From Aldrovandia affinis (Eukaryota; Chordata; Actinopteri; Notacanthiformes; Halosauridae), in assembly GCA_029706075.1 (NCBI GenBank), contig JAINUG010000004.1, positions 1,919,047 to 1,983,046 of the forward strand: DNA of 64,000 nucleotides, in the 5' to 3' direction. Numbering within the stretch: position 1 is the first letter of the stretch; each line of letters starts with the position of its first letter. Position numbers and translations under genes: made by a program. Below are positions 1 to 27,856 of this stretch, piece after piece. Under the pieces are notes generated by a model. That model saw only the letters and a program-made list of their open reading frames with translations, was not told the origin of the DNA and did no database searches.

Positions 1-1954
1 GTAGCTTGGCTAGTTATGGGATCGGCGGGGGGTGGGAGTAGTTCTGGTGAAAAGGTTTGACATTTTTTTTCACTGAAAATCCAAGTAAACAAATAATCAG
101 ATCCCATCTCGCTCCAATTAAACCTTTTCGTATTACTAAAATCGCAGTGGAGCGAGACCGCACGTTTTAACCGTATTTGAGATCCGTCTTCTAGATTTTA
201 ATTTAGAAATATTTGCTTCATCATTTTCATTTTAAGTAAGGTAGCGAAAGTAAATAACATTTAATTTGCCAGCCAACCACCTTGGAAGGTGCGTTTTGTT
301 TTTCTATTCGGTCAAGCGTCCATAGCACATAAAGCGAACAACTAGCTATGCGCCGTGTTGCCTTCGTTGTATCCAGTGTACGGCTGGAAATACGAGCACA
401 ACAAAGCCACGGACTAAGATAGTAAGCTAGCTTTCTATGTACGCGACGATTTAGCCGCGTCCCCGGAATGCCTGTGAACTAACCGGATCATTGCTTGCAA
501 TTTCATGGTCAAAAGAGGGTACATGATAAAACGGTACAGTGGGCGTCTTTCAAGCAAATCTATCTATGGCACAATAAACTCGGGTTGCTTGTTGGTGAGG
601 TGGAAAACCCATGGGGAACGAATTCCATCGATCCGTCTTTAACTTGAACAATGGTTGCTTGGTAGCTGGCTGGCTAGCAAATTGGTTAACATTGCGTATT
701 GACAAGTGCTCAATACACGATGCATGACTATTTGCCTAAGGTGAATTGGTACAAAACGTTTACATTACGAATTTAGCAAGGTAGGTAGCTAGGTTAACCC
801 CTTAAGTGTAGCTGACTGTTTGCGCTTGCTAGCTACGTTAGCATTTCCGAATCGGTAACATGAACCCCTCCGTGGTAATCCATGACTGTGTGGCGCCTGC
901 TTGACTGTTTGTGTCTAAAGGAAATAGATGAACGAGAGGGGGGGCGTTAAAAAAAGCTTGCCAATTCCCCATTCACAACGCGTCCTACGAGTGAAACATT
1001 GCGTACAACAATGATTGCCGTATGGGCTTGCCTGCAACGAAAAAGAACGTCCGATCAGTGATCTGGGAATCCCGGGCAAGTCTGAGATCCCGCCTCTCGT
1101 GGGCGACGGCTTATTAAAAGACTCCACCCTAATAGGCGTTGCACTGGTCGAGTCTCGCGTAATGGTTGGCTAACTTGCAGTAAAAGAGGTCGTGCCAAGG
1201 AACAGGACCCGCCCATGACGTGTATGTCTGCCTCCAACAGCGATGGGAGACATGTCACGTGGTTCGCGAATTTCAGGAAGTTAGACTAGGAATTCATTGC
1301 GTACACACTATTTGCACACACCGAGCAGGCGACAAAACACAATACGCACATATGCCCGAAATAGCAACTGCAATAAATATCTATCAAAATTCAGTTTGCA
1401 GAACGCTGCGAACTGTCTACAGTTCGTGTCGCCATCTAGTTACTACGCCGTTCAGCTAACTAGCAAAATAAAACCATGCCTGTGCCTCAGACTGCCTTCG
1501 CTATTAATTTCTTAATAGTTAATTCTATTTCAACAGTTTGGGCGAATATTCAGTCCACTTTATTTTGCACGTATTACTGTTTAGCGTATCGCATGTGCAA
1601 TTTAAACTAGCGTAAACAAATTGAGGTGTATATCAAGATGGACAGCTGATAACACATTTTCAATATGCGTCCTTACCTCCGTAAATAAATACAACGGCGA
1701 AAGAATGGAGGACGGTTCTAAGCGCATTGTCGACATTACTTTGTAGGCGGAGCTTATCCGATTTGATCGACGCTTTTGGCCAAAATAGTTGGTATTTTTT
1801 TCCTCTGTACGATAGTGAGTACCTATCAGCTGCTAGGAGTTTCTGAAGCCCCGGTTTAAGGCGGTGTGTAAATGCGTACGAAAAGACTGAGTGGCGGATT
1901 AAGGTTCGGCCCCGTTTCGAGAAAGAGGACGCCTTTTTCCTTACTTTTGAGTGA
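1..1954. other. Upstream flank of sin3a, no gene supported
   Basis: I see no recognisable protein or RNA gene here. The stretch mixes AT-rich unique sequence with scattered CpGs and many TAGC-type tetramers around 640-850. An E-box (CACGTG) lies near 1257 and a TGACGT half-site near 1216, but neither is placed relative to a convincing transcription start. The longest open frames are short, have no recognisable protein similarity and lack splice support. The region may contain distal promoter sequence of sin3a. Confidence 0.5.
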
Positions 1955-1959
1955 CTTGA

Positions 1960-2060
1960 CAGATGGCCAATCAGAAACATGAGACTTTTTCCCCCTTTGC
2001 GGCTTCTTTCGAGCGGCGACCAATAGTGTTTGTAATTGGGCGGAGACAAGCCCACCTTCT
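1960..2060 (+). promoter_or_regulatory. sin3a: Probable sin3a core promoter with CCAAT and GC boxes
   Basis: Two forward CCAAT boxes (1967-1971 and 2020-2024), one inverted CCAAT (ATTGG, 2035-2039) and an overlapping GC box (GGGCGG, 2038-2043) sit within 80 bp. There is no TATA box. This is a typical NF-Y/Sp1 housekeeping promoter arrangement. It lies upstream of a good splice donor at 2310 and on the same strand as sin3a. Assignment to sin3a is inferred from position; no transcript evidence is available. Confidence 0.5.
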
Positions 2061-2309
2061 CGGAGCCACGCCTCTCGACCAAGAAACGAACGGAGGTTGT
2101 TTTCTGAAGAGAATTTTCCTTTTGCGGTCTGGTACTTGGGTTGCTTATTTTATTATTTTGCCGTTTTAAGTTATTTTACCCATATCATTCAATGCGTGTT
2201 CGTGTCATTATTAATGCAGCGTTTTTAACCCCCGAAGATTTTTTAGTTAAAAAACATACAAATTGCTAGCCAGCAGTTTTTTCTGTTCAGGTCGCAGTGT
2301 TACGAGGAG
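2061..2309 (+). other. sin3a: Putative non-coding first exon of sin3a
   Basis: A strong donor (GAG|GTGAGT) begins at 2310. If transcription starts just after the CCAAT/GC cluster, the first exon is about 250 nt and non-coding. The next exon would be the one carrying the start codon, whose acceptor is at 5729 or 5738. The left edge is a guess. A pyrimidine-rich run ending in CAG at 2290 could alternatively make 2291-2309 a separate 19-nt exon. Confidence 0.35.
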
Positions 2310-3808
2310 GTGAGTTCATTTAATTTATCCGACCTGATGAAACGAAAAAAATATTAAGTATGGAGTTAGCTAGGTATGTAATTATAAGCGTACTAGCATG
2401 GGCACAGTCAAGCTAGCCTGCTAGCTAGGACCTATTGCACGACTCGAGCAGGGTTAAAATGTGTAGTTGGCTAGCGCTACATGTGCAGTGTACACATTGA
2501 CTGTATCTGTTAGCCAGCTGGCTAATGTTATTTGCAACATCGCAATGAAGTGTTGGTAGTACGCTTCTTATTCGGCTGACTGGCTTGGTAATTGATACGA
2601 CTTTTGTTTGCGTTTCATCGCGATTTATTGAACACAGAAAACTGTATGTTGCAAGGCAACTGAGAACGCATTACTTCCACCGGTTATGTTCCGGTGGCGG
2701 GTACTAGTTGGAAAGATCGCTTCATCTGGTAAGTGCTACTTGAGGTCGGTGCTTACGATTTGTGACAGGGCCCCAAAGCCAAGGGGAAGGGGGAAGGGGA
2801 TTGGCCATTTCTTTCATCGGTGGAGAATAAAAACCGCGGCTAATTTTATTAGCTGGTTAATGTCAACAGATGGCAAGGAAGACAGTTTTGATTTTGTTGA
2901 AAGCAATTTCACTCATTTTAAAACCTTTAGATTTGTGTGAAAACTGTTGCCGTATGACTTGCTAGCTAATGTCGTTAGCTTGCTAGCTAGCGCTCAACGT
3001 TAGCGAGCCAAGCTCATTCCATGGACTGGCTAACGTTAGCTAGCTAAGTATAGTGCTGGATGGCGATCACAGACTATTTAAGAATACAGTTAATGATAGT
3101 ATTAACAAACTGGCTATGCATCAAATCAACTGTTCTATTGAACGTTAATCGCTTAGCATGCGACATCGGGAAAAGTGTCAGTGGAATGCTGTTGGTAACG
3201 TTACCAGCTAGCTAATGGTCCAGACGGAGATGTAGCTTGCGAGCACGCTAACCGAAGCTAGCCAAATAGCAAGCTAGCCAACGAACAGTGGTGCTATGCT
3301 TTATCCTTTGACTGCTTCTAACTAGCTGGCGATATGCTTTGTAAGTTACTCAGACCAAAACTCGAATTTCAGATGGGTAGCTGGCTAGTTCTCTCAATAG
3401 CCGGGCTCAATTTATGACACCAGCTTGAAAATTGTGGCTAACTAGTTAGCTAACTAACTTTTGAAAATGCACAAAAAGATAAATAGTGCAGCTTGATTGT
3501 AATCTTTCAATTTTCAACTCTGGAGCCATCGGCCTTTGGTTTGCATTTCTTAAGAAATTGTTTCTTGTTTGTTTTCATCCACGTTTTCACGAAAGCGTAT
3601 GAGCTGTGCAGTGGGGCACACGTACACAAGGCAGTGTTGCCTCGATGACGTAATTGAGTTCTGCAGCATGGATGTTTTCTTTGGCCGAAGTTTGTTGCTA
3701 CCATCGGGCAAGATTTATGTGCTGTTGCAAAGGTGTAGTAGAACGCACCACGTTCTTGTCGAGATGCATCTTACCACGCGTCGTCAAACAATATTAACAC
3801 AACAACGA

Positions 3809-4369
3809 TGAGACTTTTGGTTAACTTTTCATGCAGTTTTATGCATTTGCAGACACATTTTTCACTTTTAATTTTAATGTTATATTTAGCATAACATTTA
3901 ACATACAGCAGGGAGATCAAGACGAAACGGAACTCTCCCTTTTGCACCAAATCCTTTGTAGGTATTATTTGTTCTTGCTTCTGAATATACTGAGTTCTTT
4001 TATATTTCTATTAAAAAAACAACACTTCATGAATTCAGCTAATGTTGAAGAGTCATTTTATAAGATAACCTCGATCAGACTTTTGGTGCAGTTTTAAGCA
4101 TTAGCAGGCACATTTGCGTTGCTGTAAGGAATTCAAAAAACATTTTTTTTACTTTTAATTAATGTTATGTCTAGGATAAATTATATTTAGTATAGATATT
4201 ACAATTCCACAGGGGAATCAAGACAACTGAACTCTCCCTTTTGCACCAAATCTTTTGTAGGTATTATTTGTTCTTCTTGTTCTGAATATACTGAGTTCTA
4301 TTTTCCTCCATTAAAAAATAACACTTCAAGAACCAACTAATGTCAAAGAGTCATTTTATAAGACTACCT
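3809..4369. repeat. Diverged direct tandem duplication, two copies of about 270-290 bp
   Basis: Copy 1 (about 3809-4077) and copy 2 (about 4078-4369) align along their whole length. Both start with GACTTTTGGT, both contain CTCTCCCTTTTGCACCAAAT followed by a TTTGTAGGTATTATTTGTTC block and TGAATATACTGAGTTC, and both end with AGAGTCATTTTATAAGA followed by ACCTC. Copy 2 has an insertion of roughly 20 bp near 4110-4140. Neither copy encodes a recognisable protein. It could be a local segmental duplication or two adjacent copies of a dispersed repeat. Confidence 0.8.
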
Positions 4370-4857
4370 CATAATGTGGAAGTATTGCATAAACAGTGTC
4401 TTGGTCCAAAATATAGGCATGGTTTAAATTAAGTTGAATGGTTTTGATTTTTAGCTGTGGTCTTCACATCTTTTTACAATGTTTGAGAAATATCTCAGAT
4501 GTTGTTGAATGAGGGAAAGCTTAAAAAAATTATGCAACAAACTTATTTTAAAATGAAAATGAAAGTTAAAAAAAAAAAAAAAACATTCAGTATTTGTTGT
4601 GGCTAGGAAGCCTAGATCCATGACTCATCTCCACACAACCACAGGCCATGCATGAATGCAAGATATTGATGTGTGAAGAATGTGTATGACCCCGGAAGGA
4701 AGAGCGTTTCACACACGTCAGGACACTTTGGCAGGGCTCACAATAAATGTGCCAAACGTGAGACTGGTAAAACAGTGTTGTGATAAGTTTTGATGTCATG
4801 CTTTGCTTCTACATTGGGTGTGGCCTAGTAATTGTTGAATTGAGTACCATGAGACCA

Positions 4858-4965
4858 GAAATGGGTGGAGCTACCAGTAACCACTTATTTGAACCAATCA
4901 TTGTTTTGTTGTGGAGAACAAAACATTTTCATTGGTTCAAACATGTCAGTGATTTACAGCTAATT
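4858..4965. repeat. Foldback (MITE-like) repeat, copy A
   Basis: The segment contains an inverted repeat: a GAACCAAT...GTTTTGTT arm around 4889-4912 pairs with AACAAAAC...ATTGGTTC around 4917-4938. The same sequence, starting GGGTGGAGCT and ending GTCAGTGATT(T/G)ACAGC, recurs at about 13755-13845 inside sin3a intron 10. Two related copies plus the hairpin suggest a short non-autonomous DNA element. No target duplication was identified. Confidence 0.5.
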
Positions 4966-5673
4966 GTATCTCCATCCATTTTTGGTCTCATGATACCTCA
5001 TTCTCTCTTCACTAGTGTGACCAGATATGCAGAACCTGGACAAGCAGTTTTGCACACATACACAAACCATGCCTGATGGACATGCCAACTGCTGTGAGAA
5101 GCTATTAATTCTGGAAGAGTTTGGCCCCCATGCTGGTTTGGGCCTCAAACCTGTTAGAGTAAAGCAGTTTACTTGTGTCTACATATGATTACAAACTAGT
5201 GTTTAAAAGTAAGGCTAAATTGGGCAATACTGTCAACAGTTGGGCGAGTCAGTGGGTGAGGATGACCGCTGAAAAAAGGAACAGAACTTTCCATTTTTAG
5301 TGATCCTGATTTAAAAACCTTGGTAAACCTGAAGTTTAGCCTCCCTTTTTCAGTTTTTCAAACTGTCAAGGACAAAGGTTATGAGCAAGTGGAAAATAAC
5401 AGCCTAATGTCCTACTTGTTTAAATCCTTTATAAAATCACATCAATAATTCAGTAAGTCAGTATAAGTCTGTTTCACTGGTATTTTGTCCACAAGTATGT
5501 TTTTGCACCCTACAGGTGATGCTGAGTGGTAATAAACTTAGTTTATTGATTGCTTTGTTTTGCCAACTTCTAAAAATGTCCTTTGCATGGACCCCATTCT
5601 GAATGCTGTGATCTGTGGTTTTGTAATATGTATACAGTCTCAGCTCCAATGGAGGGACAGACTTTCTTTAAAA

Positions 5674-5675
<2 letters not shown>

Positions 5676-5705
<30 letters not shown>
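5676..5705. repeat. (TG)15 microsatellite beside the acceptor of the sin3a start-codon exon
   Basis: An uninterrupted GT run of 30 nt ends about 24 nt before the first candidate acceptor (CAG at 5727-5729). Confidence 0.95.
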
Positions 5706-5708
<3 letters not shown>

Positions 5709-5760
5709 ACTCTGCTCGTCTGTGCTCAGGTTCTGCAGCCCCCTCGAGCATGAGGTCACA

Positions 5761-21830
<16,070 letters not shown>

Positions 21831-23661
21831 CCCCCCAGCCAACCTGGAAAGGGAATTTTGGGGGGATGGGGGTAGGGGGGTGGGGGTGATGGAGGATTCA
21901 AGACTGGGGAATTGATGTTCTGGGTCTGGGGTGGGGTGTGGGGGGGGTGGTGATCATCGACAAAGTCATATGAACGGCATGGCAGAAACAAAGCTGGCCT
22001 CTATATGTGTGTGGGCGGCGGCTGGGTCTGTTTTTAACAGCATTTTAGCTGTACCTGCGTCTGCAGGCCCGTGGTGCCAAAAGAGGGGAGAGGCCCCCCT
22101 GTTTGTCCTGACCCCTCCCCTGCTGACCCCGCCCACCCCTGAACCCCCTCTAATCCCGGTGGACACTGCCCTACGTCGATCTAAATTCACAATAAGCCAA
22201 GTTCACAGGTCTAGATAACATCTCACTCCCCTTTAAAGGTGTGTGTGGGACCGTATACAGGATGTAGAAACATAATACTTGCAGGATGTGGTTTTGGCCA
22301 TTTTCAGCTGCACTTATCTCCTTGCTGGGGGTGGGGGAGGGATTATATATCCTGTTTTGGACAGGCTTGGTCATTTGTACAGCCGTCAAAATGGTTTTCT
22401 TGTCTGAAAGGAAATTAATTGAAAAAAAGGCACTCCCGACTACAAAAGCAGGGGTGGTATGATTTTTTTAATAGAACGGTTTAGGTTAACGTGCACTTAA
22501 TTTGGAATACGAGAGGGGCAGAATCTTCATATTGCCTTGCCCGTAACTTAACAGAGTTCAAAGAGACCAACGGTCGATGGATGCCACAAGCTATACCCAT
22601 TGCTTCGATGGCCTAATATCCTATCACACGAAAACAAGGTCAAAGGAAAAGGGTATCATTATTATTTTTTTATTTTTTATTATTACCTTTTCAAAAGGCA
22701 GCATTAAAGAAACCACAGCCTGTCTCACAAAAAGGACTCCACACGAGGTAAGGAGAGAGGGGCACTACAGCGTTTGATGTAAAGAGAAAAAAAATGTAAA
22801 ACTACTTTTCAAAGAATCGAGTCAGACCACTCTGCAGTTTCTTGCCTCAAACTGTAAAGTTGTACAGCTTGTGAATGTCGGTTTATGGCATATATGCTGG
22901 TATATGTAACCGCAGCTAACCCTGGCAGCCCACTTGCTGTTCCTCTCCTTGCCGATACACCAGCTTGTACACAAAAAATCTGAACAATAACAATGGACGA
23001 TCTACACACTGATTACACATGTAAATATAATGTACATAGTGTCCAACCTTTTTATTACAGAGAACTGCGTTGATGTGCTAGTATACTTTACCAGCTTACT
23101 GTGGACTTATGTGAGAGGTGGCTAAAGTTAGTGTGTATATTAAAAAAAGAAAAAGAAAAAAAAAGAGAATATGCCAGACAGTTTATTACAGTTTTTACCA
23201 AAGGGAGTTGATAATGATAGCTGTTTTTTTTTCCTTGTGTGTTACTTTTTTTAATAGTAAAAAAAAAAAATCTAAAAATGTTTGTTTGAAAACGTAGAAA
23301 TGTATCCAGGATTTTTTTGAAATGAAAGTTTTTATAAAGTACCTTTTCATGAAATTTAATTTCTGAGTTGGAATTTGGCTTTTTTATTTCAAGGCAATAA
23401 TATCACTGCCCCCATTTCGGATATATTGTACACTGTTTGGAATTCTAACAACAAGGCTCGAACAGATACATGTCTTGTATGTTGTCATTTGTTTGTTTTG
23501 TTTTGGTTTTTTTCTTATCCTGCCTCCCCCCTCCCGCACCCTGGATAGATTTCTGCTGAAAATATGCATACTTGTTTTTTAAACAAAAATAGTCTGAAAA
23601 GCATGTCTGTCCCGTCTGTCCATCAAAGCCCCTTTTTTTGATAAGTATTTAAAATGAGGGT

Positions 23662-23667
23662 AATAAA
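23662..23667 (+). terminator. sin3a: Candidate sin3a polyadenylation signal
   Basis: AATAAA followed by a GT-rich stretch (AGTGTGGTTTGTAG) within 20 nt, the expected downstream element. It is the first good signal after the stop codon. Confidence 0.5.
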
Positions 23668-23685
23668 AGTGTGGTTTGTAGCAGA

Positions 23686-23815
23686 CCCTGTGTCTTTGGG
23701 CAGTTTGTCAGAGTGGTTGTCAGGGCGACCTGGTGTCTTTGGGCAGTTTGTCAGAGTGGTTGTCAGGGCGACCCCATGACTTCGACCAGTTGTTTAGAGT
23801 GGTTGTCAGGGCAAT
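23686..23815. repeat. Three tandem 43-bp units after the sin3a polyadenylation signal
   Basis: The units share CAGAGTGGTTGTCAGGGCGA. The first two are almost identical; the third is diverged in its first half. Confidence 0.85.
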
Positions 23816-26060
23816 CAGCCGGGTCAACCAATAGAAAAGAGCTTCTCTTTTTATTTTTCGGCACAGACTAAAGTGGTGAGGTGAAACGCAGAACGGAAAC
23901 GAGTTCTCATTGAGAATGGGATAATTGGAAGACGTGTTGTTTCCGCAGCTCCATTCGTGCTGTAAGCAGCGCTACCTGCCCTCCAAATTCTGGCTTCTCA
24001 GAAGCAGACAGTTGCGAAATTGGTGCAGAAGTCCAATCCAATAGTAAAGCATCAAAATGGCAATATTTGATTTCAGGGACAAACATCTGTCCAGACAGAC
24101 AGACAGACAGACTGGGGGTCAGGGGTTGTGAGGGTTGATCTTTCCATCTGCTCTCTGAAGTATGAAAGTACGCATTTCTCACAACAGAGAAGGGCAAAAT
24201 GTTTTAGCCACTGCCCTACACAGAAAATTGCACTTGAGTGGTATGTGTGTATATTAGATGATAGGCCCTGCTGTTTGAGCAGTGGAATCGCTGGTTAACC
24301 GATAAGGACAGGGTTTCCACACCTCTGATGAAGAGCCCTCCGCCACTTCAGGCCAACCCGTCAGCTTGCCTTTTCATCCCAAGGTTTGTTGAATTTGGGT
24401 TTTGTGCCTTCCTAGCATTTTGAGAATTTGAGAAAACCTGGCTATTTTTGAGATCCTTTTTTGTTCTTCACAGGTCTAAAATACAGATTGGTTTAAAATG
24501 AATTTGCCCTTGTGCTTTGTCCTCCATCATTGAATTATATAGAATGTATTTTTCTTCTCTCCGTTTTTGTTGTCTGCAGTGAAATTTGGAATGGGTGATT
24601 TCCACATTCCAAGTTTGTGTAAAACGTTCTTCAAAGTAACGGGCGGATTAGAAACTTGCAGAAACTTGAAAGAACAAGCAATACACCATCAGTAAGCTGT
24701 CGTGTGATTTGTAGATATTTTTAATGTTTCTTTTTAACTGTTTCTTGTTTTTTTTGTTTTGTTTTGTTTGTGAACCACTGGCACATGTCACTGTGTCGAT
24801 CCACATAGATTTTGTACAGATCCGTTTTTAGGAGATAGAAAAATCAAGCAACAAAAACACACAATACACAAGGCAATCTGCCGAAGTATCCGTAGTCATA
24901 GATTTTTAAGTGTTTGTGATTTACCTGTTGTTTCCTCGTACCATGCTGGAACTTCCCCTTCACGTAGGAGGACAGTTTAGTTTGTCACACTGCCTGAACC
25001 TCTCGTTCACTAACAAATTCTGTGGTAATTGTAATATACTTCCTTCCATTTTCAGATCATTTATGTGTTTATGCGATATCAACCACATCGAGGTACGTAC
25101 TTGGAATAAACAAGGGGTCTAGGTGCTGATGCAATAAACTGAGATTATTGTTTTTGTCACGGCTAAAACTTTTTCCTCTTAAATGTGTGGAAATTGAGTC
25201 TCAGACAGTACTAAATTTAGACCTATTACCAAATGTCAGTTGAGAATATCAGTTGAGAGAGATGCCCCATCTTTGATTTCACATTGATTCTGTCAAAATA
25301 ATTTTCACCATGGTAAACTTTTAAATCCCTCTTACGCTATGCTTATTTTGTCTTTTATTTCTTCTTTTGGCTTCATATGCCAAAAGGTGATTTCACCACG
25401 CGTTACGTCCCAATTTCATTTTCAGAAAAATGGGAGATCTTCAAAGTCTGAATATGGTGCTAAATTATAGGTTCCGTTTTGCCGTCTTCAATATCAGACC
25501 TGTGAAGCTTCTCAAAAGATGTAAAAAAAACATTTTTAGTGAGGCGAGAAACTTTGACTGTCTTTAGGGTGAGCTCCGGAACGCAAAAGTGGCCTGGTCA
25601 GCCAGTGTGTTTTTGGGTCATCTTGGTGCAGTAGATTGAGACTTCAGTTCGACATGTGGAGCTTTGGTGACAAACCCATCTCAGCCCACAGAGGACAGGG
25701 GGGGTGTCAAGCAAGAACATTCCATCCAGCTGTGGAAGTCTCCCACAATAGCATTGAACAAGAGGGCCTGGCTCCATAAAGCTAGTTCTGATGACTGCCA
25801 CCAGCTAAAGACAATCTTGGACAAGCTCTTGGACAGTTTTGTGCCCAGGACTGTGGTTTTATTTTTATATTTACTGTATAAAATATAAAAAAAGAGAAAA
25901 ATGGATGGGGCGCTAGCTTGTATAAAAAAAAAATGCACTTGTTAAAGACTGCTTTTTGTATTCCATTTTTTCTGTCCCCTTTGCCACCTCTCCACAAGAT
26001 TTCTATACAATGTTGTATACTTGAGTGTAGTGCAGTATTTGCCATTAAAATATTACTGAA

Positions 26061-27600
26061 ATAGTGTAGAGCAATGAGTGTTCTCTTCTGTTTGTGTCTG
26101 TGCTGTTCGTTTACCACCTTTTCCTCACTGTTTTAGTGTGCTGTCAAAGGGCATATATTTGAGATGATATACTCACTACACAACCACACAAGCATCTATA
26201 CAAGCAGTCTGGCACTAAAGTCACTGTAGCAGAAATTGGTGGTTTTCTTTCACACTAATGCAGAGGTGTCCAATCTTATCCGTAAAGGAGCGGTGAGTGC
26301 AAGCTTTTGTTCTAGCATGGCACTAAATCATCTGATTCAACTAATCAGCTAATTATGGTCTTCAATCAAGACCATGATTAATTGAATTCAAGTGTTTTAG
26401 TACTAGGCTAGGACAAAAGCCTTCACCCACAACAGTCCTTTTTGGATAGCATTGGGCACCTTTCTACAGCACCCCAGTATTGCATTTTAAATTGTAGAAT
26501 CCCCTCATGCACATAATCATGTGTTTGTTTTTACACTGCTGCATGGAAGTGAATTTAGATATTCAGTGAGGAGTTTCTCACCCCATCAGCCACTTGGTGT
26601 GGGTGGGTGTGGTGAAACTGAACTGTACATGGGGTGGGTGGCGGTGAAAAAATCTAAACAGCAGCCCAGCCCTGCATGCAGTATGCTGTCTTGTTGCCAC
26701 CAGCAAAGTGGTGTCGAGGCCTTTTCAGTCGAAGTTAGATTGTGGACAAGTTCAACTGCTAGCAGTCCTTTAGCAACTGTTTCAAATGGACAAAAACAGA
26801 ATGCCACCATTGGAATACAGATGTGGTAAAGGCAAATACATAATCTCTGGAAAAGGTTTGTTGTATTTAAATACAATAAAGTGAAGGATCTGTTACAGCG
26901 TTCCTATTCCAATCATCCTCAATCATGCATGTGCGCTTGATTACTTTCGTTAGACAAGCATGGATCAGTCTAGGACAAGTGACGTCGAGTGAAAAGACGC
27001 TAAGTAACTAAACAGTCGGTTGATTAAAAAAAAACCCAGCAAGACCTGTGCCATGGTTAAATTCTTCAGCATACGTTTAAAGAACAAAGGTCAAATGTGT
27101 GAAAATACAGTGGGTAAACTTATAGCTAGCTACATTAGTTACGCGTAACAGTAGTTTAACTAGGTTCATATCTAACGTTAGCTATTTTGAATAAGCTAGC
27201 ATCACAATGTTAGCTACCATAAGTTCGCTAACGACGGTTCGATAGCTGTCTCAAGTTGTTCTCAGTAACGTCAACCAGAGGTACGATAATAATGAAGATT
27301 ACATATATAATTTGGTACAAATAAAAAGGAAACCGTGCTGGTGTACTTCAGGTGTCAGTGACAGCCAGGGTACCTATGACACGATGGACCCAGGTCATAG
27401 GTCATCCCTCTTACGACAACGCTGGAGAGATGTTTCTGGTTTTTACTCCATCCGAACCCCTAACTACATAATTTGATTAATTATTACGGTGAAATTAACT
27501 GACCATGTGCTGGAGGTACTCAGCTACTCACCATTCAGACCGAATACTGAATATTTAGGGTCAGACTCTATCACTGTGCAATCAAGCTCGGATGTAACAA
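26061..27600. other. Intergenic stretch
   Basis: No gene is visible. It contains the palindromic element at 26265-26460 and a cluster of GCTAGC/GTTAGC words at 27120-27240. Confidence 0.5.
26265..26460. mobile_element. Palindromic MITE-like element
   Basis: The outer arms GGTGTCCAATCTTATCC (26265) and GGATAGCATTGGGCACC (ending 26460) are imperfect inverted repeats. Inner arms continue the palindrome: ATCTGATTCAACTAATCAGC against ATTAATTGAATTCAAGTG, and GCTTTTGTTCTAGCA against TGCTAGGACAAAAGCC-like sequence. A near full-length palindrome of about 200 bp without coding capacity is typical of a short non-autonomous DNA transposon. The superfamily was not determined. Confidence 0.75.
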
Positions 27601-27856
27601 AAACAGAAACATCTGTAGCACTCCAGGGCCAGGGTTGCCTACCTTATGTGGACTAAACTGCAATTTAGCAGCGGACAAACATGCAGCGCGCTTTTCTGAC
27701 AGCAGATGGCGGTCGATGCGCTGTCAACAGCAGCTCTTTTCTTAAGCGTTGGGAGAGATGAAAGTGTTCGGCGTACCCGTTTTGACCTTCACCAGCATTC
27801 CGAGAAAAGGCAAGGTTTGTCATAATGATTTCCAGAAGTGTACAGGAGGAAAGGAG
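27600..27856. promoter_or_regulatory. CpG-bearing promoter-like segment without an assigned gene
   Basis: The segment has clustered CpGs (GCAGCGCGC, GGTCGATGCGC, GTTCGGCGTACCCG) in otherwise CpG-poor DNA. It also holds a YY1-type core AGATGGCGG at 27704-27712. On the plus strand an ATG at 27758 opens MKVFGVPVLTFTSIPRKGK, followed by a possible weak donor (AAG|GTTTGT, 27813). A minus-strand donor-like ATAAG|GTAGGC lies near 27640. I do not recognise any protein. It could be an alternative or orphan promoter, or a first exon whose gene lies elsewhere or is lost. Confidence 0.3.

Larger units (their letters stand above)
2310..5738 (+). other. sin3a: Presumed 5' intron of sin3a
   Basis: No coding exon is recognisable in this 3.4 kb. 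It holds a cluster of GCTAGC/TAGCTA/GTTAGC words (about 2370-3450), a diverged direct tandem duplication (3809-4369), an A18-type homopolymer near 4567, a foldback repeat (4858-4965) and a (TG)15 microsatellite immediately before the acceptor. Open frames in this interval are short and resemble no known protein. Confidence 0.4.
21831..26060 (+). other. sin3a: sin3a 3' UTR and flank
   Basis: No ORF of note follows the sin3a stop. AATAAA signals on the plus strand lie at 23662-23667, 25105-25110 and 25133-25138, and a CATTAAAATATT stretch is near 26041. T-rich and A-rich unique sequence through about 26060 is compatible with a long vertebrate 3' UTR with alternative ends. The first signal would give a 3' UTR of about 1.85 kb. 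Three tandem 43-bp units follow it (23686-23815) and a short (CAGA)n run is near 24095. UTR extent is inferred. Confidence 0.5.

Noticed and set aside
1660..2082. 140-codon minus-strand frame upstream of sin3a
   Set aside because: It overlaps the CCAAT/GC promoter cluster, shows no recognisable domain or splice support, and its composition is not coding-like.
2686..2940. 84-codon plus-strand frame in the sin3a 5' intron
   Set aside because: No similarity to any family I know and no splice sites consistent with the sin3a frame.
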